A DNA stretch of 64,000 nt from Phytoactinopolyspora alkaliphila. GTDB taxonomy: Bacteria; Actinomycetota; Actinomycetes; Jiangellales; Jiangellaceae. Location of the stretch: contig NZ_JAAGOB010000010.1 of the NCBI RefSeq assembly GCF_010550695.1, positions 32,779 to 96,778 of the forward strand, read 5' to 3'. Below, piece after piece: positions 26,696-35,000 of this stretch; position 1 is the stretch's first letter, and the number at the start of each line of letters is the position of its first letter. The translations under genes were made by a program, and so were the position numbers. The notes beneath the pieces are model-generated. The model ran no database searches and was not told the DNA's origin. It was given only the letters and a program-made list of their open reading frames with translations.

Positions 26696-27592
26696 GTGGC
26701 GGTGATCACCAGATGGCCCGGACACGATGTCACCCTGCCCACCGGACACTTGGTCCACGTCCGGCACGCGCATCCGGAGAGTGAATCGTCGGCTCCGCCC
26801 GCGGTACTGATCCACGGACTGGGTGGGGCGTCGACCAACTGGACGTTTCTGATGCGTGAGCTTCAGGGGGAGCTGGACCTGTGGGCTCCCGACCTGCCGG
26901 GATTCGGTGATTCGCCGCCTTCGGGGGAACATACCGTCGGTGCCTACGTATCCGACGTGATCGCATACCTCGAGACGTTCGACCAGCCGGTTCACCTTGT
27001 GGGCAACTCCATGGGCGGCCTCATCTGCGTTCTGGTGGCCTCGTCGAGGCCGGATCTCGTCCGCACCCTCACCCTGCTCTCACCGGCGATGCCGCAGTAC
27101 CGGCTGCCTTGGGCCGCGCAGGCCACGGCCGTCATGGCGATGCCCAGGCTGGGCGAGGTGATCCTCACGAGGGTCAACGGCAACCCCACGGTGGAGAAGA
27201 TGCGGCGCATCGTCCCGATGCTCTACGCCGAGCCAGATGCCCTGGACCCGGACGAGTTCACCTTCGCCGTGTCCGAGCGGCTGAGGTGGATCCAGCAGCC
27301 GTACTCCAACGAGGTGCTCCTCAGTGCGCTCCGGTCGCTGGTGCTGCAGTATCTGTCGCCGCAGCGCCGTTCGGCCTGGTGGGCGGTCCGTAAGGTGCTG
27401 TGCCCCACGATGGTGCTGATCAGTGACCGAGATGCGCTGGTGGGCGCGTGGGCCGCCAAGCGATGGCGGCGCGCGGCTCCTGGAGCGCGCGTGGTGACCG
27501 TGGAGCGCTGCGGGCATGTCGCGATGATGGAGTACCCCGAAACCGTCGCCGACCTGATGCGCGGCTTTCTCCACAATGTGTCCGAAACATAA
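26696..27592 (+). CDS. Alpha/beta-fold hydrolase
   Basis: Alpha/beta hydrolase of 298 residues. The oxyanion region is VLIHGLGGASTNW, the nucleophile elbow is VGNSMGGLI with the serine, the acid is likely in LISDRDALV and the histidine in ERCGHVAMMEYP. The GTG at 26696 has TACCAT about 7 bp upstream and no ribosome site, so the transcript may be leaderless. Its place between the TetR and moeZ genes matches the general area of lipV-like hydrolases in mycobacteria. Substrate unknown, an ester or lipid being likely. Confidence 0.85.
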   Translation: MAVITRWPGHDVTLPTGHLVHVRHAHPESESSAPPAVLIHGLGGASTNWTFLMRELQGELDLWAPDLPGFGDSPPSGEHTVGAYVSDVIAYLETFDQPVHLVGNSMGGLICVLVASSRPDLVRTLTLLSPAMPQYRLPWAAQATAVMAMPRLGEVILTRVNGNPTVEKMRRIVPMLYAEPDALDPDEFTFAVSERLRWIQQPYSNEVLLSALRSLVLQYLSPQRRSAWWAVRKVLCPTMVLISDRDALVGAWAAKRWRRAAPGARVVTVERCGHVAMMEYPETVADLMRGFLHNVSET

Positions 27593-27685
27593 GATGACGC
27601 GTCCGAAGCGTGGACGATTCCTGCGGGAATGACTGGCCGCATGTCACCGTTATGGCGACAACGGGCGTGTGAATAGGAGTCGATC

Positions 27686-28858
27686 GTGTCTTTGCCACCT
27701 CTTGTCGAGCCAGCTGCTGACCTCACCGTCGACGAGGTACGTCGCTACTCGCGTCACCTGATCATTCCCGACGTCGGGATGGTCGGGCAGAAGCGACTGA
27801 AGAACGCCAAGGTGCTCGTCGTCGGCGCCGGTGGTCTCGGTTCGCCTGCACTGCTGTACTTGGCCGCGGCCGGAGTGGGCACCCTCGGGGTCGTCGAGTT
27901 CGACGAGGTCGACGAGTCGAACCTGCAGCGCCAGATCATTCACGGGCAGTCAGACATCGGCCGGTCCAAGGGCCAGTCCGCCCGGGATTCGGTCAAAGAG
28001 GTCAACCCGTACGTCAATGTCATCCTGCACGAGACCCGTCTGGACAACGACAACGTCCTGGAGATCTTCTCCGGCTACGATCTCATCCTCGACGGCACCG
28101 ACAACTTCGCCACCCGGTACCTGGTGAACGACGCCGCCGTGCTTCTCGGCAAGCCCTACGTCTGGGGCTCCATCTACCGTTTCGAAGGCCAGGTCAGTGT
28201 CTTCTGGGCCGAGCACGGTCCCCAGTACCGGGACCTGTACCCGGAAGCGCCGCCGCCCGGCATGGTGCCGTCCTGCGCCGAAGGCGGAGTGCTCGGCGTG
28301 CTGTGCGCGTCGATCGGGTCCATCATGGTCACCGAGGCGATCAAGCTGATCACCGGTATCGGCGACCCGCTGCTGGGACGGCTCATGGTCTATGACGCCC
28401 TCGACATGAGCTACACCACCCTGAATATCCGCAAGGACCCCAACGCCGAGCCCATCACCGAGCTCATCGATTACGAAGCGTTCTGCGGCACCGTCAGCGA
28501 CGAGGCGGCCGAAGCGGCGGTGGGTTCCACCATCTCGGTGAGCCAGCTCAAAGACTGGCTTGACGCCCGAGAGCGAGGCGAACGCGACTTCACCCTGGTG
28601 GATGTCCGCGAGCCGAATGAGTACGAGATCAACCGGATACCCGGCGCGGTGCTCATTCCGAAGGGTGAGTTCCTCACCGGAACCGCCTTGGAGAAGCTGC
28701 CGCAGGACAAGCCCGTGGTGCTGCACTGCAAGTCCGGTGTGCGCTCGGCCGAGGCACTGGCCGTGGTCAAGGGCGCCGGAATGGCGGACGCGGTACACGT
28801 GGGCGGCGGCGTCGTCGCCTGGGTCAACCAGATCGACCCGTCGCAGCCCGCCTACTGA
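27686..28858 (+). CDS. moeZ: Adenylyltransferase/sulfurtransferase MoeZ
   Basis: Two-domain sulfur carrier enzyme of 390 residues. The N-terminal E1-like domain has the nucleotide-binding VVGAGGLGSPALLYLAAAG and the RQIIHGQSDIG arch; the C-terminal rhodanese domain has the active cysteine in HCKSGVRSAEA (Cys348). It adenylates the C-terminal glycine of MoaD/CysO-type proteins and then loads sulfur, supplying molybdopterin and cysteine or thiamine routes. AGGAG lies 7 nt before the GTG. Position matches Rv3206c. Its stop is 17 bp from the converging flippase gene. A moaE homologue at 51.0 kb may use the same sulfur carrier. Confidence 0.93.
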   Translation: MSLPPLVEPAADLTVDEVRRYSRHLIIPDVGMVGQKRLKNAKVLVVGAGGLGSPALLYLAAAGVGTLGVVEFDEVDESNLQRQIIHGQSDIGRSKGQSARDSVKEVNPYVNVILHETRLDNDNVLEIFSGYDLILDGTDNFATRYLVNDAAVLLGKPYVWGSIYRFEGQVSVFWAEHGPQYRDLYPEAPPPGMVPSCAEGGVLGVLCASIGSIMVTEAIKLITGIGDPLLGRLMVYDALDMSYTTLNIRKDPNAEPITELIDYEAFCGTVSDEAAEAAVGSTISVSQLKDWLDARERGERDFTLVDVREPNEYEINRIPGAVLIPKGEFLTGTALEKLPQDKPVVLHCKSGVRSAEALAVVKGAGMADAVHVGGGVVAWVNQIDPSQPAY

Positions 28859-28875
28859 CTCTCATTTGGAGCGGG

Positions 28876-31290
28876 TCAGAGGAGGCCGCGGCGCTGCATC
28901 TGGGTCCAGAGCACCCAGCCCGGCACGATCGGCAGCCAGAACGAGACGATCCGGAAGAGCAGGACGGCCGGAACCGCGTAGGTGGCGGCGACCCCGATCG
29001 TCGACACACCGGCGGTCAGAGCTGCCTCCACGGCGCCGAGTCCGCCGGGCGTGGGCACCGCCATGCCGATGGTGTTACCCACCATCTGAACGACCGCCAG
29101 TGCGGCCAGGTCGGCGCTTCCGCCGACGGCCCGCAGGCAGGCGTAGAAGCACAGCACCAAGGCGCCGGCCTGCATGATGATCCCGCCGATGGCCACCGCC
29201 AGTTTGCGCGGGTTGCTCAGCACGTCCAGAAGGCGCGGTAGGCCTCGCTCGGCGAAGTCGGACCACACCGACCGGAGCCGATTGCGTACCGGCGGGATGA
29301 GGATGAGCAGTGCCGCGAGGACCAGCACGCCGACGATGATCAGCAGCGTCGACTGGGACGGCTCCAGGCCGGCCATGGCGGTGGACCCGGACATGAACCC
29401 CAGCGCGGCGATGATGGGAAACGTGACGGCGACATTCCCCACCTGGTTCGCCGCGACGCTGGCGGCGGCGAGCGGAGCCGCGACGCCCGCCTTGGTGAGC
29501 AGCCGGATGTTGACAGCGACATTCCCGACGGTCGAGGGCGCGATCAGCCGCAGGAAGGCCAGGCAAACCTGGGCACCCACGGTGCGCCAGAACGGGACCT
29601 TCTCCGGCACGAATCCCAGGATGGCGAAGGCAGCCCCGACGAAGCTCAGGAACATCGCCGCGGCGGCCGGGATCAGCCACCGGAGGTCGGTCTGCTGCCA
29701 CAGCTCACCGAACGACACGTCGACGAGCTGGGTGCCGACCAGGTAGACGGCCGCGACCGCACCGACGCCGGTGACCAGCGAAAGCGGTTTGAACCGCTGG
29801 AGCCGTACCGGCTCGGGCTCCCGCCCGACATTGTGGATGAGCCGGTCCCGAAGCTCCGTCAGCAGGTTGCGCTTCCCGCGCACTTCCCGACGCACACTGC
29901 GGGGAAGGGCGATGACCTGGAGCAAAGGCATCGCTCCGCTGAGTGCTTGAGCGCTGAGCACCTTGGAGGCGGTGTCGATGGCACGCTCGGGCCCTACCAC
30001 CAGGGCCGCGGCGACGAGCGCTTGCGCAAGGTCGGCTCGGATGGCCAGATCGGGGGCGGCGACCTCACCTCCGGACGGGTCCAGCAGCCAGACCTTCCCG
30101 GTTTCGGAGTACAGGATGCTCCGCCCGGACAGCCGGCGGTGCGCGACCTGATTGCGCCGCAGCCGCCGCAGCTGCCGCCACAGGTCTTCCAGCATCTCGT
30201 CGCTGACGTCATCGCCGGTCAGGCTCGAGAGCGGGGTTCCGGGAACATGGTCGAACACCAGCGCGGTGGCCTCGCCGTTGACCTTCAGCACTTTGCGCAG
30301 CTTGGGCGTGCGCACACCGGCACGGGTGACGGCCAGGGACTGCAGGGTGATCTGGTTGACGGCCGTGCGCATGGTGACGGCCTGCCGCGGCCTGACCTCC
30401 TCGCGCGTGCGGAGCTGGTCGAAGGCTCGGGCCAGCACGCCGGCGCCCTCGGTGTCGCGGTCCAGGACCAGGACACCCAGGATGCCTTGCTCGCTTTCGG
30501 CGACGTACCTGCGATAACGCTCGACGCTGTCGGCCCGCAGCGAGGTGAGATCGTAGCCATTGGACTTCAGAACGGCCGCCACCCGCTCACCGTTGGGAGC
30601 CACGGAGGGCTGGCCGCTGATGAGACGCACCAGAAGGCCGACGATATAGCCGATGCTGAGCGAGGCCAGGATCCCCGCCACGGTTGCCTGCCCCTCGAGG
30701 AGGCCGACGGCGAAGCTCGCCCCGATCGCGAGCAGCGCCACCTGCCGGATGCGCTTGAGATTGAGCCGTGCGACGACGGCCACCACGGCGACCAGCACGG
30801 CCGGCAGCATCGGCACCGGGGTGCCGGGGCTGCCCGCAGAGCCGGGGACGAACGAGTCGTTCAACCTCTCAGGGGCATTGTTCAGCAGCCACTCGGAGGC
30901 GAATGTCGCGACGACGGCGGCGAGCAATGCGGCAACCAGCAGCTCCACCGTGGTGCGGAACCTGCCCCGGACCATCAGAATGACCACGATGACCGGCGGG
31001 AGCGCCTGCACAGCCAGACCAGCGGCGAACGAGACCATATTGACCGGGCCGCTGGGGATGACGCTGTTCAATTCGGCGAGGTCGCCGGTGAGGGCGGTCA
31101 GCGTGCTCTCGGCCACGACCGCGAGTGTGACCAATGCCGTGGTGGCGACGGCGGCGAACAGCAGCCTCAACCCGTCCAGGGGTCGCCGCGTGCGCCGGGG
31201 TAGCGGCGGCTCCTCGACGATGACGCCGTGGGACTCAGTCTTGCGCACCGGCGGCTGGTCCCGGGCACTCTCGCGCTCGGGCTGCTCCAT
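28876..31290 (-). CDS. Flippase/LPG-synthase-like membrane protein with kinase-like domain
   Basis: Polytopic membrane protein of about 804 residues. After a polar start come roughly six helices (LRLLFAAVATTALVTLAVVA and more), then a soluble middle of some 250 residues with kinase-like features (ILGVLVLDRDTEGAGVL, FDHVPGTPLSSL, RNQVAHRRLSGRSILY and KVWLLDPSGGEVA), then a UPF0104/LPG-synthase-type membrane domain with PTPGGLGAVEAAL and WVLWTQMQRRGLL. The ATG at 31290 is chosen because GGGAGGC lies 7 nt before it; the longer frame lacks one. The lysyl-transfer or lipid-flip role is inferred only from the membrane domain. Confidence 0.8.
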   Translation of the reverse strand: MEQPERESARDQPPVRKTESHGVIVEEPPLPRRTRRPLDGLRLLFAAVATTALVTLAVVAESTLTALTGDLAELNSVIPSGPVNMVSFAAGLAVQALPPVIVVILMVRGRFRTTVELLVAALLAAVVATFASEWLLNNAPERLNDSFVPGSAGSPGTPVPMLPAVLVAVVAVVARLNLKRIRQVALLAIGASFAVGLLEGQATVAGILASLSIGYIVGLLVRLISGQPSVAPNGERVAAVLKSNGYDLTSLRADSVERYRRYVAESEQGILGVLVLDRDTEGAGVLARAFDQLRTREEVRPRQAVTMRTAVNQITLQSLAVTRAGVRTPKLRKVLKVNGEATALVFDHVPGTPLSSLTGDDVSDEMLEDLWRQLRRLRRNQVAHRRLSGRSILYSETGKVWLLDPSGGEVAAPDLAIRADLAQALVAAALVVGPERAIDTASKVLSAQALSGAMPLLQVIALPRSVRREVRGKRNLLTELRDRLIHNVGREPEPVRLQRFKPLSLVTGVGAVAAVYLVGTQLVDVSFGELWQQTDLRWLIPAAAAMFLSFVGAAFAILGFVPEKVPFWRTVGAQVCLAFLRLIAPSTVGNVAVNIRLLTKAGVAAPLAAASVAANQVGNVAVTFPIIAALGFMSGSTAMAGLEPSQSTLLIIVGVLVLAALLILIPPVRNRLRSVWSDFAERGLPRLLDVLSNPRKLAVAIGGIIMQAGALVLCFYACLRAVGGSADLAALAVVQMVGNTIGMAVPTPGGLGAVEAALTAGVSTIGVAATYAVPAVLLFRIVSFWLPIVPGWVLWTQMQRRGLL

Positions 31291-31413
31291 GCTCGAGCCT
31301 CCCTGGGTGCGCATCGCCTCGGTACTGTTCGCCATCTCGATCTGATCGTCGCATGTCAAGGTGCGGGCCTGTGGGCTCGACCCGCATATTGCGATGACGC
31401 GATCATATGAGCC

Positions 31414-31719
31414 ATGGACGACGAGTACGTTGAAGCCGTGCTCAGCACAGTGGAGAAGATTCCACCGGGCCGGGCCATGGCCTACGGGGCGATCGCGGAC
31501 GTCCTCGGTGATGAGCTGGGGCGCGGCGGACCGCGGCAGGTCGGTGCCGTGATGGCGGCTTACGGTGGCGCGGTGCCCTGGTGGAGGGTGGTCACCGCAT
31601 CCGGGCGGCTTCCTCCCGGGCACGAGGTCGAGGCGTTGCGGGCGCTCGTGGCGGAGGGCACACCCATGTCGGCCGACGGCACCCGGGTCGATATGCGCCG
31701 TGCCTCGTGGTCGCCGTGA
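31414..31719 (+). CDS. Alkyltransferase-like (ATL) protein
   Basis: A 101-residue DNA-binding protein of the O6-alkylguanine alkyltransferase family. It holds the winged-helix recognition part (VEKIPPGRAMAYGAIADVLG and PRQVGAVMAAYG) but the active-site motif PCHRVV is PWWRVV here (residues 55-60), with Trp56 in place of the acceptor Cys. It therefore binds O6-alkylguanine without removing it, as ATL proteins do, passing the lesion to nucleotide excision repair. It stands next to adnA, as Rv3204 does in M. tuberculosis. Confidence 0.9.
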   Translation: MDDEYVEAVLSTVEKIPPGRAMAYGAIADVLGDELGRGGPRQVGAVMAAYGGAVPWWRVVTASGRLPPGHEVEALRALVAEGTPMSADGTRVDMRRASWSP

Positions 31720-31832
31720 AGGTGCCCTCACCTCGCGCGGCTCCTGGCGTTGCCCGACTGTCGGTGGCGTGTGGTGGGATGGTGCGTTGTCGGCCGAACG
31801 CCGGGGTGGCGCACGCGAGTTTGGAGGTGGGG

Positions 31833-34800
31833 ATGCGGAGGTCTACGGGGCCGGATGTGCGGTTGGTGCGGCGCGCCGGCGACGCCGTCGTCCCGCCACC
31901 CGTGCTGGACGACGATCAGCGGTGGGTGGTCGAGCACCGCGGTGGGCCGTTGCTGGTGCTGGCAGGGCCAGGGACAGGGAAGACCACCACGCTGGTCGAG
32001 TCCGTCGTCCATCGGGTCGAACACGACGGGTTGCTCCCCGAGCAGGTGCTTGTCCTGACGTTCAGCCGCAGGGCCGCAGCGGAGTTGCGGGAGCGGATCG
32101 CCCGGAGGCTGGGCCGCACCGTCCGCGAGCCTCTGGCGCGCACCTTTCACTCCTACGCGTTCGGGCTCCTGCGCCGCGAGTCCGTCCTCAGCGGCGAGCC
32201 GGCACCGCGGCTCATCTCGGGCCCGGAACAGGATCTGCTGATCAGAGACCTGCTGCGTGGTGACGTCGAGGAACTCGGTGCCGGCTACTGGCCGGCCAAC
32301 CTGCACCGCGCCCTGCTGACGCGGGGGTTCGCGCGGGAGCTGCGAGACTTCCTGATGCGCGCCGTCGAGCGCGGCATGACGCCGGAGCAGTTAGCGCACA
32401 TCGGCCGTCGGCACGGGCGGGAAGACTGGGTCGCCGCAGCTCGCTTCGCGCATCAGTACTCCGGGGTCACCGCGTTGCGCAAACCGCCCTCTTATGACCA
32501 GGCCGAGCTCGTCCGCTCAGCTGCCGGCCTCCTCCGCGACGATCCGCAGCTGCTCGCGCGCGAACGCGCGGAGAGGCAGTTCGTCGTCGTCGACGAGTAC
32601 CAGGACTCGGATCCCGCGCAGGAGGAGCTTTTGCAACTGCTCAGCGGCGGCGGGCGGGACCTGCTGGTCGTGGGAGACCCCGATCAGTCGATCTACGGCT
32701 TCAGGGGCGCGGAGATGGACGGCATCCGCGACTTCCCCGAGCGATTCGCGGCCGCGGACGGCCAGCCCGCGGCGGTCTGCGCGCTCACCACGTCCCGGCG
32801 CAGCGGGCCGGCGTTGCTGGCCGCCACACGGCGGGTCGCACACCGGCTCGGCGGGCCGCATCGTCATCGCGACCTGGTGCCGGCCGACGAGTTCGCGGCC
32901 GGCGAATCCTCGGTCCACGTCCTGGCCAGCCCCAGCCAGGAAGCCGCGTTCATCGCGGCTCAGCTTAGGGAAGAGCATCTGTTCCGGGACGTTCCCTGGC
33001 AGCGGATGGCCGTCCTGGTCCGTGCCTCCGCGTCGATTCCGGTGCTGCGGCGGGCTCTGAGCGGCGCCGGTGTTCCCACCACCGTCCGGCTGGACGAGGT
33101 GCCCCTGGTGGAGCAGCCCGCGGTGCGTGCCTTGCTGGCCATGCTGGAACTCGCCGCGGGGCAGCGCGACCTCGACGTTGAGCTGGCGTTCGACCTGGTC
33201 ACCGGAATTCTCGGCAGTGCGGACCCGCTGGGCCTGCGTCGCCTCCGGCAGGAACTGCGTAAGCAGGAACTGGCCGCCGGCGGGGTGCGGGCCTCCGGAG
33301 AGCTCCTGGTCGAGGCGATCGAGCAGCCACTTGTCCTGGTACCGCTCGACGAGGACGCCGTGGCCCCCGCCGCCCGGATCGCTTCCTTACTCGCCGCCGG
33401 TCGGCGGGCCGCGGCTGAGCCTGGTGCTACGGCGGAAGATGTGCTGTGGGCCGTCTGGGCCACGTCCGGCCTCGGCCGGCGATGGTCCGGCGCCGCCCTG
33501 TCCGGTGGGCGCGCGGCCAAGCACGCGGATCGGGACCTGGATGCCGTGGTCGCCCTGTTCGACGCGGTCGCGCGCTACGTGGACCGCATGCCCGGCGCCG
33601 GGCCGGCGGGCTTTCTCGAGCACATCCGTGGTCAGCAGATCCCGTCCGACACCCTGGCGACCGGCCCGCGGCCGGGAACAGAGGCGGCTGCCGTCACCAT
33701 CATGACCGCGCACGCCTCCAAGGGGCTCGAATGGGACGTCGTCGCTGTGGCGGGAGTCCAGGAGGGTGTCTGGCCGGACCTTCGTGAACGAGGCAGTCTT
33801 CTCGGCATCGAGGAGCTGGTCGACCTGGTCGCGGCACGCGAGGCCACGGCGTACACCCGGGCCAGCGCCCGGCTGGCCGAAGAACGGCGGCTGTTCTACG
33901 TGGCGCTCACCCGGGCAAAGAGCAGGCTGATCGTGACGGCCGTGTCCAACGAGGACGAGCAGCCGTCGCGCTTCCTCGACGACCTCGACCCCCTGCCCGC
34001 CGAGGCGCCGCCGGAACGCACGGTCGAGAAGCCCGGCCGGGGCCTCGACCTCTCGTCGCTGGTGGCCGAACTGCGCCGGGTCGTCTGCGACCCGGCTGAG
34101 CCGTTGGTACGGCGGCGGGGTGCCGCTGTCCAGCTGGCCCGGCTGGCGTCCGAGGGTGTCCGGCAGGCGGATCCCGGGGAGTGGTTCGGCCTGCGTGAGC
34201 TCTCGGTCACCGAACCCCTCGGTGAACCGGACCAGCCCGTGCGGGTGTCTCCGTCCAGGGTCGAAGAGTTCAACCGGTGCGAGCTGCGCTGGCTGCTCAA
34301 GACCTGTGGCGCCACCGACTCCGACATGACTCGCGCCGGTGTCGGCACCCTGGTCCACGACCTTGCCGAGAAGGCCGTGCGGGAACAATGGCCCGAAGAC
34401 GCCATGCTGGCCGAACTCGACCGCGTATGGCCCAACATCGACGTGGGCGAAGGATGGGCCGCCGCCCGCGAGTACGCGAGGGTTCAGGAGATGGTCCGCC
34501 GCTTGTCGGGCTGGCTCAAGGAGAACCCGCGCCGTCTGGTGGGGGTCGAGCTGGACTTCGACATTGAGGTGGGCCGGGCCAGGCTGGTCGGGCGAGTGGA
34601 CAGGCTCGACGCCGACGCCGACGGGCGGCTCGTCGTCGTCGACTACAAGACCGGAAAGAGCAAGCCGACCGCGGCCGAGGTGGGGGAGCATGCGCAGCTT
34701 GCCACCTATCAGCTGGCGGTGGAGAACGGCGCGTTCGACGACGCCGCCGGCGGTGAACGCCGCTCGGGCGGGGCCAGCCTGGTCCAGCTCGGCAAGCCGT

Positions 34801-35000
34801 CCCGCGGCAAAGCGGACGAACAGCGGCAGCCACCTCTGGACGACGCCCAGGACCCGGTATGGGCCCAGCGGCTGCTGGAGGAAACCGCCAACGGAATGAC
34901 CCAGCCGACGTTCCAGGCCCGGCGCGGCAGCTGGTGCGGCTTCTGCTCCGCCCGGCCGTGCTGCCCGGCCTTTCCCGAGGGCGAGCAGGTGACCGGATGA
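31833..35000 (+). CDS. adnA: Helicase-nuclease subunit AdnA
   Basis: 1055-residue UvrD-like helicase fused to a RecB-type nuclease. I read Walker A LAGPGTGKTTTL, the motif II region VVDEYQDSDPAQEE, GDPDQSIYGFRGAE, and TAHASKGLEWDVVAVAG. The C-terminal nuclease has RVDRLDADADGRLVVVDYKT followed by Lys, plus cysteines CELRWLLKTC and WCGFCSARPCCPAF for an Fe-S cluster. GGAGG lies 5 nt before the ATG at 31833; the frame extends further but overlaps the ATL gene. The stop overlaps adnB by 4 bp (ATGA). AdnAB resects double-strand breaks in actinomycetes. Length matches my memory of Rv3202c. Confidence 0.93.
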   Translation: MRRSTGPDVRLVRRAGDAVVPPPVLDDDQRWVVEHRGGPLLVLAGPGTGKTTTLVESVVHRVEHDGLLPEQVLVLTFSRRAAAELRERIARRLGRTVREPLARTFHSYAFGLLRRESVLSGEPAPRLISGPEQDLLIRDLLRGDVEELGAGYWPANLHRALLTRGFARELRDFLMRAVERGMTPEQLAHIGRRHGREDWVAAARFAHQYSGVTALRKPPSYDQAELVRSAAGLLRDDPQLLARERAERQFVVVDEYQDSDPAQEELLQLLSGGGRDLLVVGDPDQSIYGFRGAEMDGIRDFPERFAAADGQPAAVCALTTSRRSGPALLAATRRVAHRLGGPHRHRDLVPADEFAAGESSVHVLASPSQEAAFIAAQLREEHLFRDVPWQRMAVLVRASASIPVLRRALSGAGVPTTVRLDEVPLVEQPAVRALLAMLELAAGQRDLDVELAFDLVTGILGSADPLGLRRLRQELRKQELAAGGVRASGELLVEAIEQPLVLVPLDEDAVAPAARIASLLAAGRRAAAEPGATAEDVLWAVWATSGLGRRWSGAALSGGRAAKHADRDLDAVVALFDAVARYVDRMPGAGPAGFLEHIRGQQIPSDTLATGPRPGTEAAAVTIMTAHASKGLEWDVVAVAGVQEGVWPDLRERGSLLGIEELVDLVAAREATAYTRASARLAEERRLFYVALTRAKSRLIVTAVSNEDEQPSRFLDDLDPLPAEAPPERTVEKPGRGLDLSSLVAELRRVVCDPAEPLVRRRGAAVQLARLASEGVRQADPGEWFGLRELSVTEPLGEPDQPVRVSPSRVEEFNRCELRWLLKTCGATDSDMTRAGVGTLVHDLAEKAVREQWPEDAMLAELDRVWPNIDVGEGWAAAREYARVQEMVRRLSGWLKENPRRLVGVELDFDIEVGRARLVGRVDRLDADADGRLVVVDYKTGKSKPTAAEVGEHAQLATYQLAVENGAFDDAAGGERRSGGASLVQLGKPSRGKADEQRQPPLDDAQDPVWAQRLLEETANGMTQPTFQARRGSWCGFCSARPCCPAFPEGEQVTG

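Noticed and set aside
29833..31203. 456-codon plus-strand frame opposite the flippase gene
   Set aside because: Low-complexity His/Gln/Gly-rich translation expected from an antisense frame; no homologous domain.
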